DNA of 64,000 nt from positions 32,189,391 to 32,253,390 of the forward strand of contig NC_059368.1 of NCBI RefSeq assembly GCF_019703515.2, in the 5' to 3' direction. The notes below the pieces were generated by a model. The model was given only the letters and a program-made list of their open reading frames with translations. It did not search any database and had not been told where the DNA came from. Positions 39,701 through 46,968 of the stretch are shown piece by piece. Source of the DNA: Myxocyprinus asiaticus. Taxonomy: Eukaryota; Chordata; Actinopteri; Cypriniformes; Catostomidae. Each line of letters starts with the position of its first letter. Positions within the stretch are counted from its first letter, which is position 1. The translations under genes were made by a program, and so were the position numbers.

Positions 39701-42700
39701 ACTTATTGTGTAGGCATAGCCTTTCATTCCCAACACAAACTAGGCTGCAAAAGCGTGTCTTTCAGAACATGTCATGTTCATGATGTCTGAACTCAGTTTA
39801 TTATCATTTGATTGCCTTTTTTATATCAACACATTTTCAGTGATCAGCAATTGGAAAGGGTAAAAGTTAGGGCTGTCAATTTAACACATTAAACAAGCTT
39901 AAATTGGTTCAAAGGTATGAACATTACTTTTTACAGAACTTACATATGGATCAGGGGCATGATTAGTTGCATTCATTTTTTTTTAAACGCACTATTTTTC
40001 AAATAATGAACTAATCGCACTGGGAGTTAATTATTTGAAAAATTTCGTGTTCATGTATAATAAGGAATGTTCATACCATTGGACCAATTTATGCTTGATG
40101 TACCACCTTGATATAGCTTTAGGGGGCAGTCAGCACAACTCCAGCTGTGCAAGCACACACCTTGCGAGAGCAACATTTAGCACAGCATTTTAAACTACGT
40201 TTAACTTGACACAGCATTCTAAAAACACAGCACTTATGACTGAAGACGCCGAAAACTAGTGAAGCACGACACAACCAAAGTGAGCATCCATCTGACGCAT
40301 AAGCACATAGACCAACAATTAAAAGTAGCAGAGAGGGAAGTAGGCCAATAATATGGTTATGTTCAATGAAATGGAAATAAAACAAACAATATTTTGACTT
40401 AAAAGCCACTTTTGTCTTGTAGAAATGCTTAACTTGTCTGCTGCCAAAACGTATGTGAATGATGTAATGTATTTGAATTATTTGATTTATAATATTGATT
40501 ATTTAATATATTTTTAATTATTTTAATACATTTTTTACTCTAAATTATCTTTATTTGTGGGTCTTTTTCAGTAAATATTGATACATGTGATTAATTAATC
40601 GGCACATCATGTAATTAGTTTGATTAAAATTTTAATGGATTGACAACCCAAAAATGAAAATTCTCTCATCATTTACTCAAAGATTTTATGAAAAATATCT
40701 CAGCTCTGTAGGTCCATACAATGCAAGTGAAAGGTGATCTGACCGTTGTACCTCCACAAATCACATTAAGGATACAGAAGCAATCCACTCCAGTGGTTAA
40801 ATCTTTTTCTTCAGAAGAATATAATAGGTGTGGGTGAGAAACAGAAAATATTTAAGTCCTTTTTTTACTCTAAATCTCTACTTTCACTTTCAGATGTGAA
40901 AGAGAAAGTGAAAGTGGAGATTTAGAGTATATAAAAAATATATAATTTAAAAAAAAAAAAAGACCATTTTGATCTGTTTCTCACTCAAACCTATTATATC
41001 GCTTCTGAAGATATAGATTTAACCACTGGAGTCTTGTGGATTACTTCCGCTTCCTTAATGTGAATTTTGGGGGTGCAACGGTCAGATCACCTTTCATTTG
41101 CATTGTATGGACCTACAGAGCTGAGATATTCATATAAAAATCTTCTTTTGTGTTCAGCAGGAGAGAGAAAGTTATACACATCTGGAATGACACGACGGTG
41201 AGTAAATGATGAGAGAATTTTCATTTTTGGGTGAACTATCCCTTTGAGGAGACAAAAATTCAAATATTGACAACCCAAGTAAAAATTTATTATGAGTCAT
41301 AATCATAATTTCAACAATCTGATGATTGGTTCTGAAACACCCAAGTTATTTGTTTAATCTACTTTCTTTTTTTTTTCAGTGGATGCAGAGGTCATTTACA
41401 TATGCAAGTCTTACTATAGAAGATGTAGTAGCAAAAGCGTATTAATTTAATTCTAAGGGAAAAGCAGAGTGCAAGACCTTTGAGTAACATGATTTAAGTG
41501 GACTTAAGGGAAAAATGAAATGCTACAAAAAAAAATTATACAGTACTGTGCAAAAGTTTTAGGCACTCATGAAATAATGTTGCATAGATGAGGATGTCTT
41601 AAAAAAATAAATAAATAAAATAATAAAAAAAAGCCAAAAATAGTTTTCATTTATAAATTAACGTCATACAAAGTCCAATAAACATAAAAAGGTAAATCGA
41701 TATTTGGTGTGACAACCTTTGCCTTCATAACAGCACCAATTCTCCTAGGTACACCTGGACACAGTTTTTCTTGGTTGTTGGCAGATAGGATGTTCCAAGC
41801 TTCTTGGAGAATTCGCCACAGTTCTTCTATCTATTTAGGCTGTCTCAATTGTTTCTGTATCTTCATGTAATCCCAGACTGACTAAATGATGTTGAGGTCC
41901 GGGCTCTGTGGGGGCCATGCCATCTGTTGTAGGGCTCCTTGTTCTTCTTTTCAATTCTAAAGGGAATGTTCAAATCTAAAATTGATATTTCCTACTAATA
42001 CACTAAAAGCAGAATATATAAAACCATTTTACGACAAATGTTTTTGTGAAATATATAATGTGCTTAAGACATTTGAACAGTACTGTATGTCCCCTAGAGG
42101 CTTTTTGTGACCAGTATTTCAACCCTGGGATCAGAGTATCTGACAACAGTTCTTTTTCTGCATGCACAGCTCAGAACCAGGTTCTCGATAACGTTATTTA
42201 AGTCCAAGTGAATCACAACAGATGGCCATTGCTTGACTTAAAGTAAGAATAAACCATCAGGCTGCTGTGTATCTGTACCTCAAGTTCAGAAGAGAGTTCA
42301 GTCAGGATTTCTGTTTGAAAGAGTCCTTAATTACCGGTGGAGAAGAGTGTGATAGCCTCGCTCGGATTCTGGTATGTTTAATTTAAACTCTAGAGAGGAT
42401 CGCGGCCCGCACGTCTGACTGCCAACAGTTCATTAATTATTACTTGAGCCGTGCTGAAGTATTTACTACTTGCCATCAGTGCTCATTTCTGCTCCTGCCC
42501 TTCATCTTTACATTCGCTTTCTCTCTGTTCCAGTTTCCAGGTATTTTGCTTCCATTTCTTTGAATAAAATTTAGGGGAGTGAAACTGAAAAGTGTGCAAA
42601 CAAACATGATGCATTAACAAGCGTAAGGTGGTTACCTGTTCTCCCAGCCTGACCAAGATGCTTAGGCTGGTCTGTTTTGATGGTTTTAGTGAGGTTTGGG

Positions 42701-43169
42701 GCACTTGCAGATGGTCAGACCAGCTAAGCACCATACAACACAGTTACTTATTCACCTTTACACCAACTAAGACCAGCAAACCAACTTAGGTTTAAGCGGT
42801 TTCTTTTTTTTCTCTACCCCACCAGCAGGGAAGATGAAAGTTTGACTTACTGCATATTCCTCCGGCGTCACCTTCAGGACATCAAAGACCACAGCATCAA
42901 AACTCTTCAGTTCTGATGGGCCCTTCTCACTGAGGGACTCAGAACTGCTGCTCCTCTGGAGAGATGGAACAAATGACAGGATAGACAGAAAGAAAGAGGT
43001 GATGAAAGATCTACAAATGAATGAAAGTTTCCTTACAGACCATACAGGACAAGGTGAAGTAGGCAAACAGTAATTTTTTCATTGGGAATGATGTTTGAGC
43101 ACGTGTGCTGACCTCCGAGGCCGGGGCCGTGAAGGTGGAGACGCTGGGCTGGCCATTGGGGACGTCCAT
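9810..43169 (-). CDS. ralgps2: Ral guanine-nucleotide exchange factor RALGPS2, exons 1-7 (3' part outside)
   Basis: Seven segments, 43113-43169, 42851-42955, 36790-36840, 16500-16583, 11559-11648, 11391-11483 and 9810-9936, are each bounded by AG and GT and join in frame to 202 codons plus one base. The family exchanges GDP for GTP on Ral GTPases through a CDC25-type RasGEF domain and binds membranes and SH3 partners through a C-terminal PH domain and PxxP motif. Visible here are the leader (M-D-V-P-N-G-Q, Ser-rich S-S-S-S-E-S-L) and RasGEF from about residue 45 on ([63 protein letters not shown]). The M-D-x-x-N-G-Q start and [11 protein letters not shown] favour RALGPS2 over RALGPS1. The remaining RasGEF, PxxP and PH exons lie beyond the left edge. 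Confidence 0.93.
9944..9967. repeat. (GA)n microsatellite forming the exon 7 polypyrimidine tract
   Basis: On the gene strand this is (CT)n, about 12 units, starting eight bases upstream of exon 7. It is the only pyrimidine tract available to this acceptor. Confidence 0.9.
10018..10647. mobile_element. TTAA foldback element, copy 2, partial
   Basis: The right half is recognisable (GGACCTACAGAG near 10552, GAACTATCCCTTTAA ending at 10647). The left half begins inside the element near 10018. A smaller element (10192-10460) interrupts it in the motif GCTTCTGA-AGATATGG. Confidence 0.7.
10192..10460. mobile_element. miniature DNA element with 3-bp TGA duplication
   Basis: Inverted ends TACCCTGTCTACACTGGAT (10192) and the complement of CACCCTGTCTACACCGGAT (10460) are flanked by TGA at 10189-10191 and 10461-10463. 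Removing the element with one TGA restores the interrupted foldback sequence. The 3-bp duplication fits PIF/Harbinger-like elements. At 269 bp it has no coding capacity. Confidence 0.8.
10648..11390. other. ralgps2 intron 6
   Basis: No exon. At about 11080-11160 there is a partial arm related to the TTAA foldback family (CATTTACTCACCCTCATTTT). Confidence 0.45.
11391..11483 (-). CDS. ralgps2: ralgps2 exon 6
   Basis: 93 bp, 31 codons, K-L-C-D-M-N-N-L-H to L-A-K-T-W-A. Acceptor ctgcag, donor GCT|gtgagt. It carries the RasGEF motif [13 protein letters not shown]. Both ends are phase 0. Confidence 0.94.
11559..11648 (-). CDS. ralgps2: ralgps2 exon 5
   Basis: 90 bp, 30 codons, [10 protein letters not shown] to I-R-T-A-K. 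Acceptor gttag directly after a (TG)n tract; donor AAG|gtacaa. Only a 75-bp intron separates it from exon 6. Confidence 0.94.
11652..11668. repeat. (CA)n, gene-strand (TG)n, at the exon 5 acceptor
   Basis: About eight units end two bases before the AG of exon 5. There is no separate pyrimidine tract. Confidence 0.9.
11670..12829. other. ralgps2 intron 4, proximal part
   Basis: No exon or element ends recognised; a GT microsatellite lies at about 12623-12650. ORFs of 60-119 codons have no domain and low-complexity composition. Confidence 0.45.
12830..14965. repeat. 37-bp minisatellite in ralgps2 intron 4
   Basis: Diverged tandem copies of a 37-bp unit built on GATGATCAGCTAACTACTG and AACGATGACAACACTA. 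A SINE (13107-13583) splits the array. After subtracting it, about 1.65 kb remains, around 44 units. Units near the left end are the most diverged; the centre is the most uniform. It has no long open frame and no spacer/repeat alternation. Confidence 0.92.
13107..13583 (+). mobile_element. tRNA-related SINE, family B, copy 1
   Basis: A degraded tRNA-like head (GATAGAGTGTTGGACT, TGTTCAACACCAGCC) is followed by a body shared with 51315-51755 and, inverted, 58353-58762: ATGGTTGCTTCAGAAAAT, CATTTTAAAACACTATC and GGTGCCCCCCGCTGG. It ends at TGAGATCAGGCTG. Confidence 0.65.
14966..16499. other. ralgps2 intron 4, distal part
   Basis: Adjacent to the exon 4 donor. A 67-codon frame at 14998-15201 has no recognised domain. 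No element ends seen. Confidence 0.4.
16500..16583 (-). CDS. ralgps2: ralgps2 exon 4
   Basis: 84 bp, 28 codons, [13 protein letters not shown] to F-T-R-R-F-N-Q. The acceptor has a strong T-rich tract ending in tttttttag; the donor is CAG|gtaaaa. It is the helical-hairpin part of RasGEF. Confidence 0.94.
16584..18105. other. ralgps2 intron 3, nothing assigned
   Basis: No exon, no clear element ends; ORFs of 60-103 codons lack domains. Confidence 0.4.
18106..18500 (+). repeat. tRNA-like SINE fragment and a DNA-element terminus
   Basis: 18106-18172 resembles a tRNA-derived SINE head with a B box (GGTTCGAACCC). From 18197 a different repeat starts (GGCCACGTCCACACTAATCC), a terminus I associate with short teleost DNA elements; its other end is not clear. 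Confidence 0.4.
18770..19560. mobile_element. hAT-like element, right end missing
   Basis: Begins TAGTGATGTCAGCGTTAACA and ends in TTAATCGCGATTAAAAC, the inverted counterpart lacking its outer bases. Both are typical of a fish hAT family with TTAATCGCGATTA subterminal motifs. No transposase readable. It abuts a truncated Tc1 element at 19561. Confidence 0.65.
19561..20217 (-). mobile_element. Tc1-like element, 3' half deleted
   Basis: One inverted repeat is present at the high-coordinate end (CACTGGCGGCCAAAGGTTTG on the minus strand). The untranslated leader and transposase start follow, and the element is cut at 19561, where hAT sequence begins. Confidence 0.8.
19562..19826 (-). pseudogene. 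Tc1-like transposase N-terminus
   Basis: Starts [12 protein letters not shown] at 19826 with the paired-like helix-turn-helix ([20 protein letters not shown]). A short deletion after Q-R-Q-R-T-T shifts the frame. The catalytic region is absent. Confidence 0.8.
20214..20248. repeat. (TG)n microsatellite
   Basis: About 17 TG units directly after the Tc1 terminus, followed by a short TA run. Confidence 0.9.
20540..20761. other. unclassified GC-richer block with AATAAA
   Basis: Contains GTAATAAATGCAGC near 20736 and the motif ACTGGCCTGA near 20750, which recurs near 20989 after the miniature element. It could be an LTR-type sequence but no partner LTR was found. Confidence 0.25.
20762..20957. 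mobile_element. miniature inverted-repeat element
   Basis: 196 bp with ends GGTAGCACTTTATTTTACAG and, inverted, GGTTGCGCTTTATTTTACAA. No coding capacity. Target duplication not resolved. Confidence 0.7.
20958..22154. other. ralgps2 intron 3, mixed fragments
   Basis: At 21098-21160 a plus-strand ATG frame ([12 protein letters not shown]) runs into a donor-like AAGGGTAAGA. TC microsatellite at 21606-21632. From about 21845 a Harbinger-like end (CCGCTTTTCCACCATTGG) appears without its partner. No ralgps2 exon. Confidence 0.35.
22155..22291. mobile_element. fragment of the TACCCTGTCTACAC miniature family
   Basis: The right end (GGTGTAGACAAGGTG at 22277-22291) matches the element at 10192-10460; the left end is missing. 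Confidence 0.6.
22292..23207. other. intronic, nothing firm
   Basis: Short A-rich runs and a possible foldback-family arm near 23000-23160. No exon or paired element ends. Confidence 0.35.
23216..23656 (+). mobile_element. tRNA-derived SINE, family A, copy 1
   Basis: tRNA-like head with A box (TGGGTAGCTCAG) and B-box-like GAGTTTGAATCC, a long conserved body (CTCCTAAGCAACCAAATTGG, GGTAACCTCCTCGTGGTC) and an A-rich tail. Flanked by CTAGACTC at 23208-23215 and 23657-23664. The short ORFs on both strands here are SINE sequence. Confidence 0.9.
23665..23990. other. intronic spacer
   Basis: No feature beyond a T run near 23731 and the left hAT target copy TTTGTGAC at 23983-23990. Confidence 0.4.
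23991..25220. mobile_element. hAT element with perfect 8-bp target duplication
   Basis: Starts TAGTGCCTGACGATTTATCA and ends ATCCCATATCGGTCGGGCTCTA-like. TTTGTGAC flanks it exactly on both sides (23983-23990, 25221-25228). 1230 bp, no transposase. Its right half is the same sequence, inverted, as the element starting at 63303; here the tandem unit of that copy occurs once (about 24905-25000). Confidence 0.9.
25580..25726. repeat. two (CA)n microsatellites
   Basis: CA runs at about 25580-25626 and 25688-25726. Confidence 0.9.
25728..25995. repeat. teleost repeat embedded in CA microsatellites
   Basis: Starts GTTGGTGCAGCTATCCTTAT and includes CTATCCCCTAACCCTCAC and CCTCATAAACCACATTTATA. I recognise it as a dispersed fish repeat usually bordered by CA repeats, as here. 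Class unknown. Confidence 0.6.
25996..27277. other. intronic, nothing assigned
   Basis: Pyrimidine-rich T tract at about 26104-26153. No exon and no element ends recognised. Confidence 0.4.
27278..27556. mobile_element. palindromic miniature DNA element
   Basis: Starts GGTAACTTTATAACAAGGTTCC and ends with the inverted form AATGGAACCTT; the outer bases of the right end have decayed. The arms share TTAACATTAGTTAATGCATT-type motifs. A very common teleost repeat. Confidence 0.75.
27557..28560. other. C/T-rich block with an internal duplicated motif
   Basis: CATTCACCACTTATCTTCCC occurs at 27956 and again at 28472, each followed by related GCTCTGCCC / CCGCCCTGCTC sequence. It may be part of an LTR-type element, but no pair of full LTRs was found. 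Overlapping ORFs on both strands of the G/C-biased centre are not credible genes. G run at 28087-28100. Confidence 0.35.
28561..29573. other. intronic, nothing assigned
   Basis: No exon, element end or repeat recognised. Confidence 0.4.
29581..29999 (+). repeat. 5' LTR
   Basis: 419 bp, TGTCAAGTG to GTTACA. Contains TATTTAAACCC (about 29768) and AATAAACTG (about 29932). It differs from the 3' LTR by point changes and short indels, so the insertion is not very recent. Confidence 0.85.
30021..31369 (+). pseudogene. gag-like and proline-rich interior, frame-broken
   Basis: From an ATG at about 30020 (M-N-P-A) a gag-like frame shows a stop after a few codons, then [12 protein letters not shown] and [10 protein letters not shown], and a frameshift near 30170. 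The next frame ([10 protein letters not shown]) enters H-V-M-A-D-E-P-A-S repeats; a third (30626 on) is a Pro/Ser/Ala-rich stretch of about 250 codons running into the 3' LTR. Such reading frames are often annotated as proline-rich host proteins, wrongly in my view. Confidence 0.7.
30286..30600 (+). repeat. in-frame 27-bp and 33-bp tandem repeats
   Basis: Four 27-bp units (nine codons, H-V-M-A-D-E-P-A-S) at about 30286-30380, then about six 33-bp units (CCATGCCATGTCACAGC core, eleven codons) at about 30417-30600. Both lengths are multiples of three, so expansion kept the frame. Confidence 0.85.
31370..31751 (+). repeat. 3' LTR
   Basis: 382 bp, TGTCATGTG to GTTACA, matching the 5' LTR with several indels. 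Confidence 0.85.
31805..31850. repeat. 20-bp perfect inverted repeat
   Basis: Arms 31805-31824 (TATAGGGCTCTATTTTCATG) and 31831-31850 are exact complements around a 6-bp spacer, i.e. the element's own terminus duplicated in inverted orientation. Confidence 0.85.
33225..33450 (+). mobile_element. LINE 3' tail
   Basis: Ends ATGACAATAAAAGCCACTTG followed by short GACTT repeats, the tail style of L2-type LINEs. Only the untranslated end is present. The start is approximate. Confidence 0.6.
33541..34178. mobile_element. Sleeping Beauty-like miniature Tc1 element
   Basis: Outer ends CAGTTGAAGTCAGAAG (33541) and the inverted copy ending at 34178 are flanked by TA. Inner direct repeats are also kept: CCCAGTGGGTAAGAAG near 33736 and GTAAACTTCTGACCCACTGG near 33960. 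This is the IR/DR arrangement of Sleeping Beauty-type elements with all of the transposase gone (638 bp). Confidence 0.88.
35183..35646 (+). mobile_element. tRNA-derived SINE, family A, copy 2
   Basis: Head with A box (TGGGTAGCTCAGTGG) and a good B box (AGTTCGAATCC), body as in copy 1, A-rich tail. A 15-bp duplication AAGAAAAGGAGGGGC flanks it at 35168-35182 and 35647-35661, the mark of LINE-driven insertion. Confidence 0.95.
35824..36172. mobile_element. short hAT-like element
   Basis: Starts TAGTGGTGAACTGATATAGG and ends near CTGATCGGTCTATCG. The interior (AAATCTATTGGTAGATCTTG, GTTAACACTCTTG) is the inverted counterpart of the left interior of the element at 55347. Ends are decayed; no clear target duplication. 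Confidence 0.6.
36173..36737. other. ralgps2 intron 3, proximal part
   Basis: No exon or element ends seen. Confidence 0.4.
36738..36772. repeat. (TG)n, gene-strand (CA)n, at the exon 3 donor
   Basis: About 17 units lie 18 bases inside the intron downstream of exon 3; a few more TG units (36778-36785) lie even closer to the donor. Confidence 0.9.
36790..36840 (-). CDS. ralgps2: ralgps2 exon 3
   Basis: 51 bp, 17 codons, [17 protein letters not shown]. Acceptor ctgcag, donor GAG|gtaaac. Too short for ORF finding; identified by its match to RALGPS and by phase 0 at both ends. Confidence 0.94.
36927..37590. mobile_element. TTAA foldback element, copy 3
   Basis: TTAA-AGGGAAAGTACACCC at 36927 and GGGTGAACTATCCCTTTAA at 37590, with mirrored GCTCTGTAGGTCC / GGCCCTACAAAGCTG interior. 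It starts only 87 bp upstream of exon 3. Confidence 0.85.
37591..39867. other. ralgps2 intron 2, mostly unassigned
   Basis: A-rich tract at 38547-38574. A foldback-family arm may lie at about 38190-38330. No exon; ORFs of 60-102 codons have no domain. Confidence 0.4.
39868..40650. mobile_element. hAT-like element
   Basis: Starts TAGGGCTGTCAATTTAACAC and ends in the inverted ATGGATTGACAACCCA, with TTAATTAATCGGC-type subterminal sequence. It abuts the next foldback directly. No transposase readable. Confidence 0.65.
40651..41246. mobile_element. TTAA foldback element, copy 4, left end lost
   Basis: Begins within the family sequence at AAAATGAAAATTCTCTCATC and ends GGTGAACTATCCCTTTGA, where the flanking TTAA has changed to TTGA. 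Mirrored arms present. Confidence 0.75.
41541..42085 (-). mobile_element. Tc1-like remnant with catalytic Glu changed to stop
   Basis: Ends CAGTACTGTGCAAAAGTTTT and its inverted, diverged copy are flanked by TA. On the minus strand the last third of a transposase reads [10 protein letters not shown], then TAG (41884-41882) where the catalytic Glu belongs, then S-V-W-D-Y-M-K. The first two thirds are deleted. Confidence 0.85.
42086..42850. other. ralgps2 intron 2, proximal part
   Basis: No exon or further element recognised before the exon 2 donor. Confidence 0.4.
42851..42955 (-). CDS. ralgps2: ralgps2 exon 2
   Basis: 105 bp, 35 codons, [12 protein letters not shown] to V-T-P-E-E-Y-A. Acceptor ctccag, donor GCA|gtaagt. 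The RasGEF domain begins in its second half. Confidence 0.95.
43113..43169 (-). CDS. ralgps2: ralgps2 exon 1, coding part
   Basis: 57 bp, 19 codons, M-D-V-P-N-G-Q-P to A-P-A-S-E; donor GAG|gtcagc. ATG at 43169-43167. An in-frame TGA 36 bases upstream (43205-43203) fixes this as the first usable start. Confidence 0.9.
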
Positions 43170-43245
43170 TATTACCAAACCATCAGGCACTACGGCAAGA
43201 GCTCACTCATCATTGTCATCCTCATCAATTCGCCTGTATGGCCCC
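43170..43245 (-). other. ralgps2: ralgps2 5' UTR in the start-codon exon
   Basis: Continuous with exon 1 and bounded by an acceptor-like gtgttcag at 43246, which implies at least one more non-coding exon further right. Confidence 0.6.
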
Positions 43246-43761
43246 CTGAACACAAAAACGTATACTTAGGCTGGAATAGAAACAGGCTAAATCCCTATAC
43301 ACTATTAGTTTTATAAACAAGGTTTGAGTAACAATTTTTATCACCTGATATCTGTGATTTCATCAGATCAGAGTCAGATCTTACTCTGTCAGTAATCGTT
43401 CTCACCGATTTAGCAAATAATGTATTGGACTGATTCACTTGTGAATTTGTCAATAATTTTTAAATGATTCATTAAAAGAAATGACCATAAGAGTCATTCA
43501 TTCATAAAAATAAAATAAAATAAAAAAATCAAGCGACACTGATCGCAATTTATGTAACAGTATGACATGTTTATCCATTTGCTGTATTATTTTACGGTAC
43601 TACCCAGTCTATGTCTCATCACACTGCATTCAGATTTCAAACTCACAACTTCTGCAAAATGTGATTTATTTAGTTCTGGTAGCCTTAGTCACCACTGACT
43701 TTCTTGGCATCTTTTTCCATAAAATGAAAGTGAAAGGTGACTGATGCTTTTGTATTCCACT
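43246..43761. other. intron or upstream sequence of ralgps2
   Basis: Nothing recognised. Confidence 0.4.
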
Positions 43762-44069
43762 GATGTTCCAAGCTTCTTGGAGAATTCACCACAGTTCTTT
43801 TATCTATTTAGGCTGTCTCAATTACTTCTGTCTCTTTATGTGATCTCAGACTGACCCGATGTTCAGTGGGGGGTTCTGTGAGGGTCATGCCATCTGTTGC
43901 AGGGCTCCCTGTTCTTCTATTCTAATCTATTCTATTTGCAAAAGTAATGTTTGGGAGTATAAAATGTACATTTCCTAATGACACACTAAAGCAGCAGATA
44001 TAAATAACCATCTTAAGAAAAATGTTTGTGTGAAACATCTTATGTGCCTAAGACTTTTGCACAGTACTG
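43762..44069 (-). mobile_element. second copy of the CAGTACTGTGCAAAAG Tc1 remnant, truncated
   Basis: Same transposase tail and terminus as 41541-42085 (AGACTTTTGCACAGTACTG, then TA at 44070). The other end is missing. Confidence 0.8.
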
Positions 44070-44667
44070 TATCTCTTTAATAATATTATAAAGTGTTAAA
44101 ATGAAAATTACATTGGGGGTCCCAAGGTCTTCTCAGTTTGAAAACGATGTATTGTTTGCCTTTCTAGTGCAGGGATATTAGTTGGACAACCTTTCCAGGG
44201 AAGAGTACCAATATATTTCCTTTATTTGTACATTATTTTCCTGACTGTGGATTTATAGAGGCTTTAAAAAGTCTTTAGCAATGTTTTAGCAATGCTTTAC
44301 AGCATCAGCAAATCTTTTCCAGAAAACCTCAGTATGCTGTTTGGCTAAAATCCTGATTCATAAACATGTTCTTACATGTCTGCAGTCAAAGTCTGAGTTT
44401 GGTTAAGTAAACGGCAAACAAACTCACTTGATTTTGATTTAATCAATCTTACTCAGCTGAACACCTGTATGGAGCTGATCAATGTTTTGTGAGATGAGAA
44501 CATATGGGGAAGGGGTTTAAAAGTGTAACAATATGTGTGTTTATTTGATCATGTCTCAGATTTTTTTTCTCAGAACTGAAACACACATATTGGTGCTCGC
44601 TCTCTCTCGCTCTCTTTCTCTCTCTCTCGGCTGTTGATTCAGTGAGATTACAAATATAAATAATAAC
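44070..44667. other. unassigned
   Basis: TC-rich run near 44600-44628. No gene. Confidence 0.4.
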
Positions 44668-45784
44668 TAGGGATGGGGCGATATGGTTACCTCACGATTC
44701 GATTCGATATACGATATGAGGTTCACAATTCGATATTATCTCAATTTGATATGATAACACTTAAAATGACAAAGTATGCCAGAAAATTGTGTTTATTTTT
44801 TTTTTTTTTAAATGTTTGCGCAAAATGCAGCTAATAATTTATCATCAAAATAAAGTTCTTTAATACACAATTTAAATGCTCAAAGTTTAAATAATAAGAG
44901 TTTCTCATACACCTTTCTTTATAAGAAAAGATCACAAACAAACGAGCCTTCAAAAATAGTGTGTTACATTTAGACTGATCAGGTGCAGAACAAGCAATAA
45001 AACTGAACAGAACCTGGCCTGAAATAGTACGTGAAAATGTTTAATTTTTGTTGATTAATTATTATAATCACATTTAATCTTTTTAAACATAATAAAATTC
45101 TACATTCTATCAAAGAATATTATTTCTTGAAATGGTATGTATAATAATATGAGCTGTCAATGTTTGAAATAATGTGTACAATTTACAATTAATAATATTA
45201 AGTTTATAATAAATAGTTATAATATTAATATCATAACAAGCGCTATAAAGGTACTGTCACTTTAAGAGTTCGCACAGGTGTTTCTGTTCATTCATTAACA
45301 AGAGAAAAGTCTCTTCTTTTAGTGCATTCATGCTATTTGTTGTTAAAATTAATATTTCTTTTTTACTTTTTTATCTGACTGAAAAGAACAGAAAGGATAT
45401 TAAAAGACACATTATTCAATGAAAGTGGAGTGTGTGATCTCATCTTTGATGGAGACTTATTACATGGAAAGAGAAGTCCGTTTTAATTTCAAGCACTTTT
45501 CAACAAAACAAGGTGATTTTCCCGGTATTCCATTTCATTTCTAAAAGCTAAATTTAGGCACTTTAAGCACTTTATGAACCTTGTGTGGACTCTGTAAACA
45601 GTGTAGAATAAAGCGCAGTAGGGGTAAAATCAAGCGATAGAGAGATTATGATGTTTAACGAGTCATTTAGTTTATGATCACATGATCAGAAACAATGTTT
45701 CAAATTTCGAAATATCGAGTTTTGCCTCGATATGGTTCATCATATTTTTGGTTTGCGATATATCGAAATTTCGTCCCATCCCTA
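44668..45784. mobile_element. hAT-like element
   Basis: Starts TAGGGATGGGGCGATATGG and ends in the inverted TTTCGTCCCATCCCTA, with GATTCGATTCGATATACG- and CGATATATCGAAATTTC-type subterminal repeats. 1117 bp, no transposase. The flanks (ATAATAAC / AAAATAAT) are too AT-rich to prove a duplication. Confidence 0.8.
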
Positions 45785-46389
45785 AAAATAATGTGTTATT
45801 AAAAAAAAAAAAAAAAAAGGATCATTCCTACCATCGGAGCAATTCAAGCTTAAAGTACAACTGTATCACCTTTACGTTTTTATGATTCTTAGTCAGCAGC
45901 GAGCAGTAAGCGCAACTGCAGCTGTACAGACACTTTTTGTATTGCTAAATAAACAATGCTTTTCTCGTCTGTAATCTAATGTACTTTAATAATATATCAT
46001 TATATTTATGCTTATAAGTATAATTATTGAAATACAAGTACTTATATTAATTTAATAATAAAAAAATTATTCTTTTCTCTGCAAATAATGATGTATGTAA
46101 TTAATAAATCTGAACATCAAGTAATTGATTTAGTAGCCCAAATATATATGAAATATAAATATCGCAATAATAGCTGGAAGATTTATAGTTTGTTTTTGTT
46201 TTGTTTTTAAAGACAAACCAGCTTCTAGGCCTATTTCCACACTGAAAAACAGGTTAAAATACAAAACTAAATATATAAACTTAAAACCTACAGTATATAA
46301 GATGTTAAAGGTCAATTTTTATTAAAAACTCTAAAATAATTCTGGAAAACTTTGTTAAAAATCGTTTTCAAGGGTGACAGCACAAATTA

Positions 46390-46428
<39 letters not shown>

Positions 46429-46561
46429 CTTAGAGGACTAGATATACCACAGTCCAATAAAATATGTTTACAATATTAATAAAACCTCATCAGTGGTGAC
46501 ATATTTACATCAGCAGAATTTTGCAAAACAACAAATGTTCAAAACATCAAAAAAACAAATG
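45785..46561. other. AT-rich stretch
   Basis: A run at about 45801 and TA microsatellite at about 46391-46426. No gene. Confidence 0.4.
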
Positions 46562-46968
46562 TTAAAGGAAGTTCACCCACAAATGAAAATTCTCTCATCA
46601 TTTACTCACCCTCATACTGAGGTGTATGACTTTTTTTTCTTCTCCTGAACACAAATACTTTTTGAAGAATATCTCAGCTCTGTAGGTCCATACAATGCAT
46701 GTCAACAGGGTCCAATACTTTGAAGCACCAAAAAGCACATAAAGGCAGCATAAAAGTAAAAGATTACTTTTATGCTGCCTTTATGTGCTTTTTGGTGTTT
46801 CAAAGTATTGGACCCTGTTGACATGCATTGTATGGACCTACAGAGCTGAGATATTAATCTAAAAATCTTCATTTGTGTTCAGCAGAAGAAAGTCATACAT
46901 ATCTGAGATGGCATGAGGGTGAGTAAATGATAAGATCATTTTCATTTTTGGGTGAACTATTCCTTTAA
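46562..46968. mobile_element. TTAA foldback element, copy 5, near-perfect hairpin
   Basis: TTAA-AGGAAGTTCACCC at 46562 to CTATTCCTTTAA at 46968. Its inner arms (about 46698-46758 and 46763-46823) are about 60 bp long, meet around a 4-base loop and differ at one position. Confidence 0.9.
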
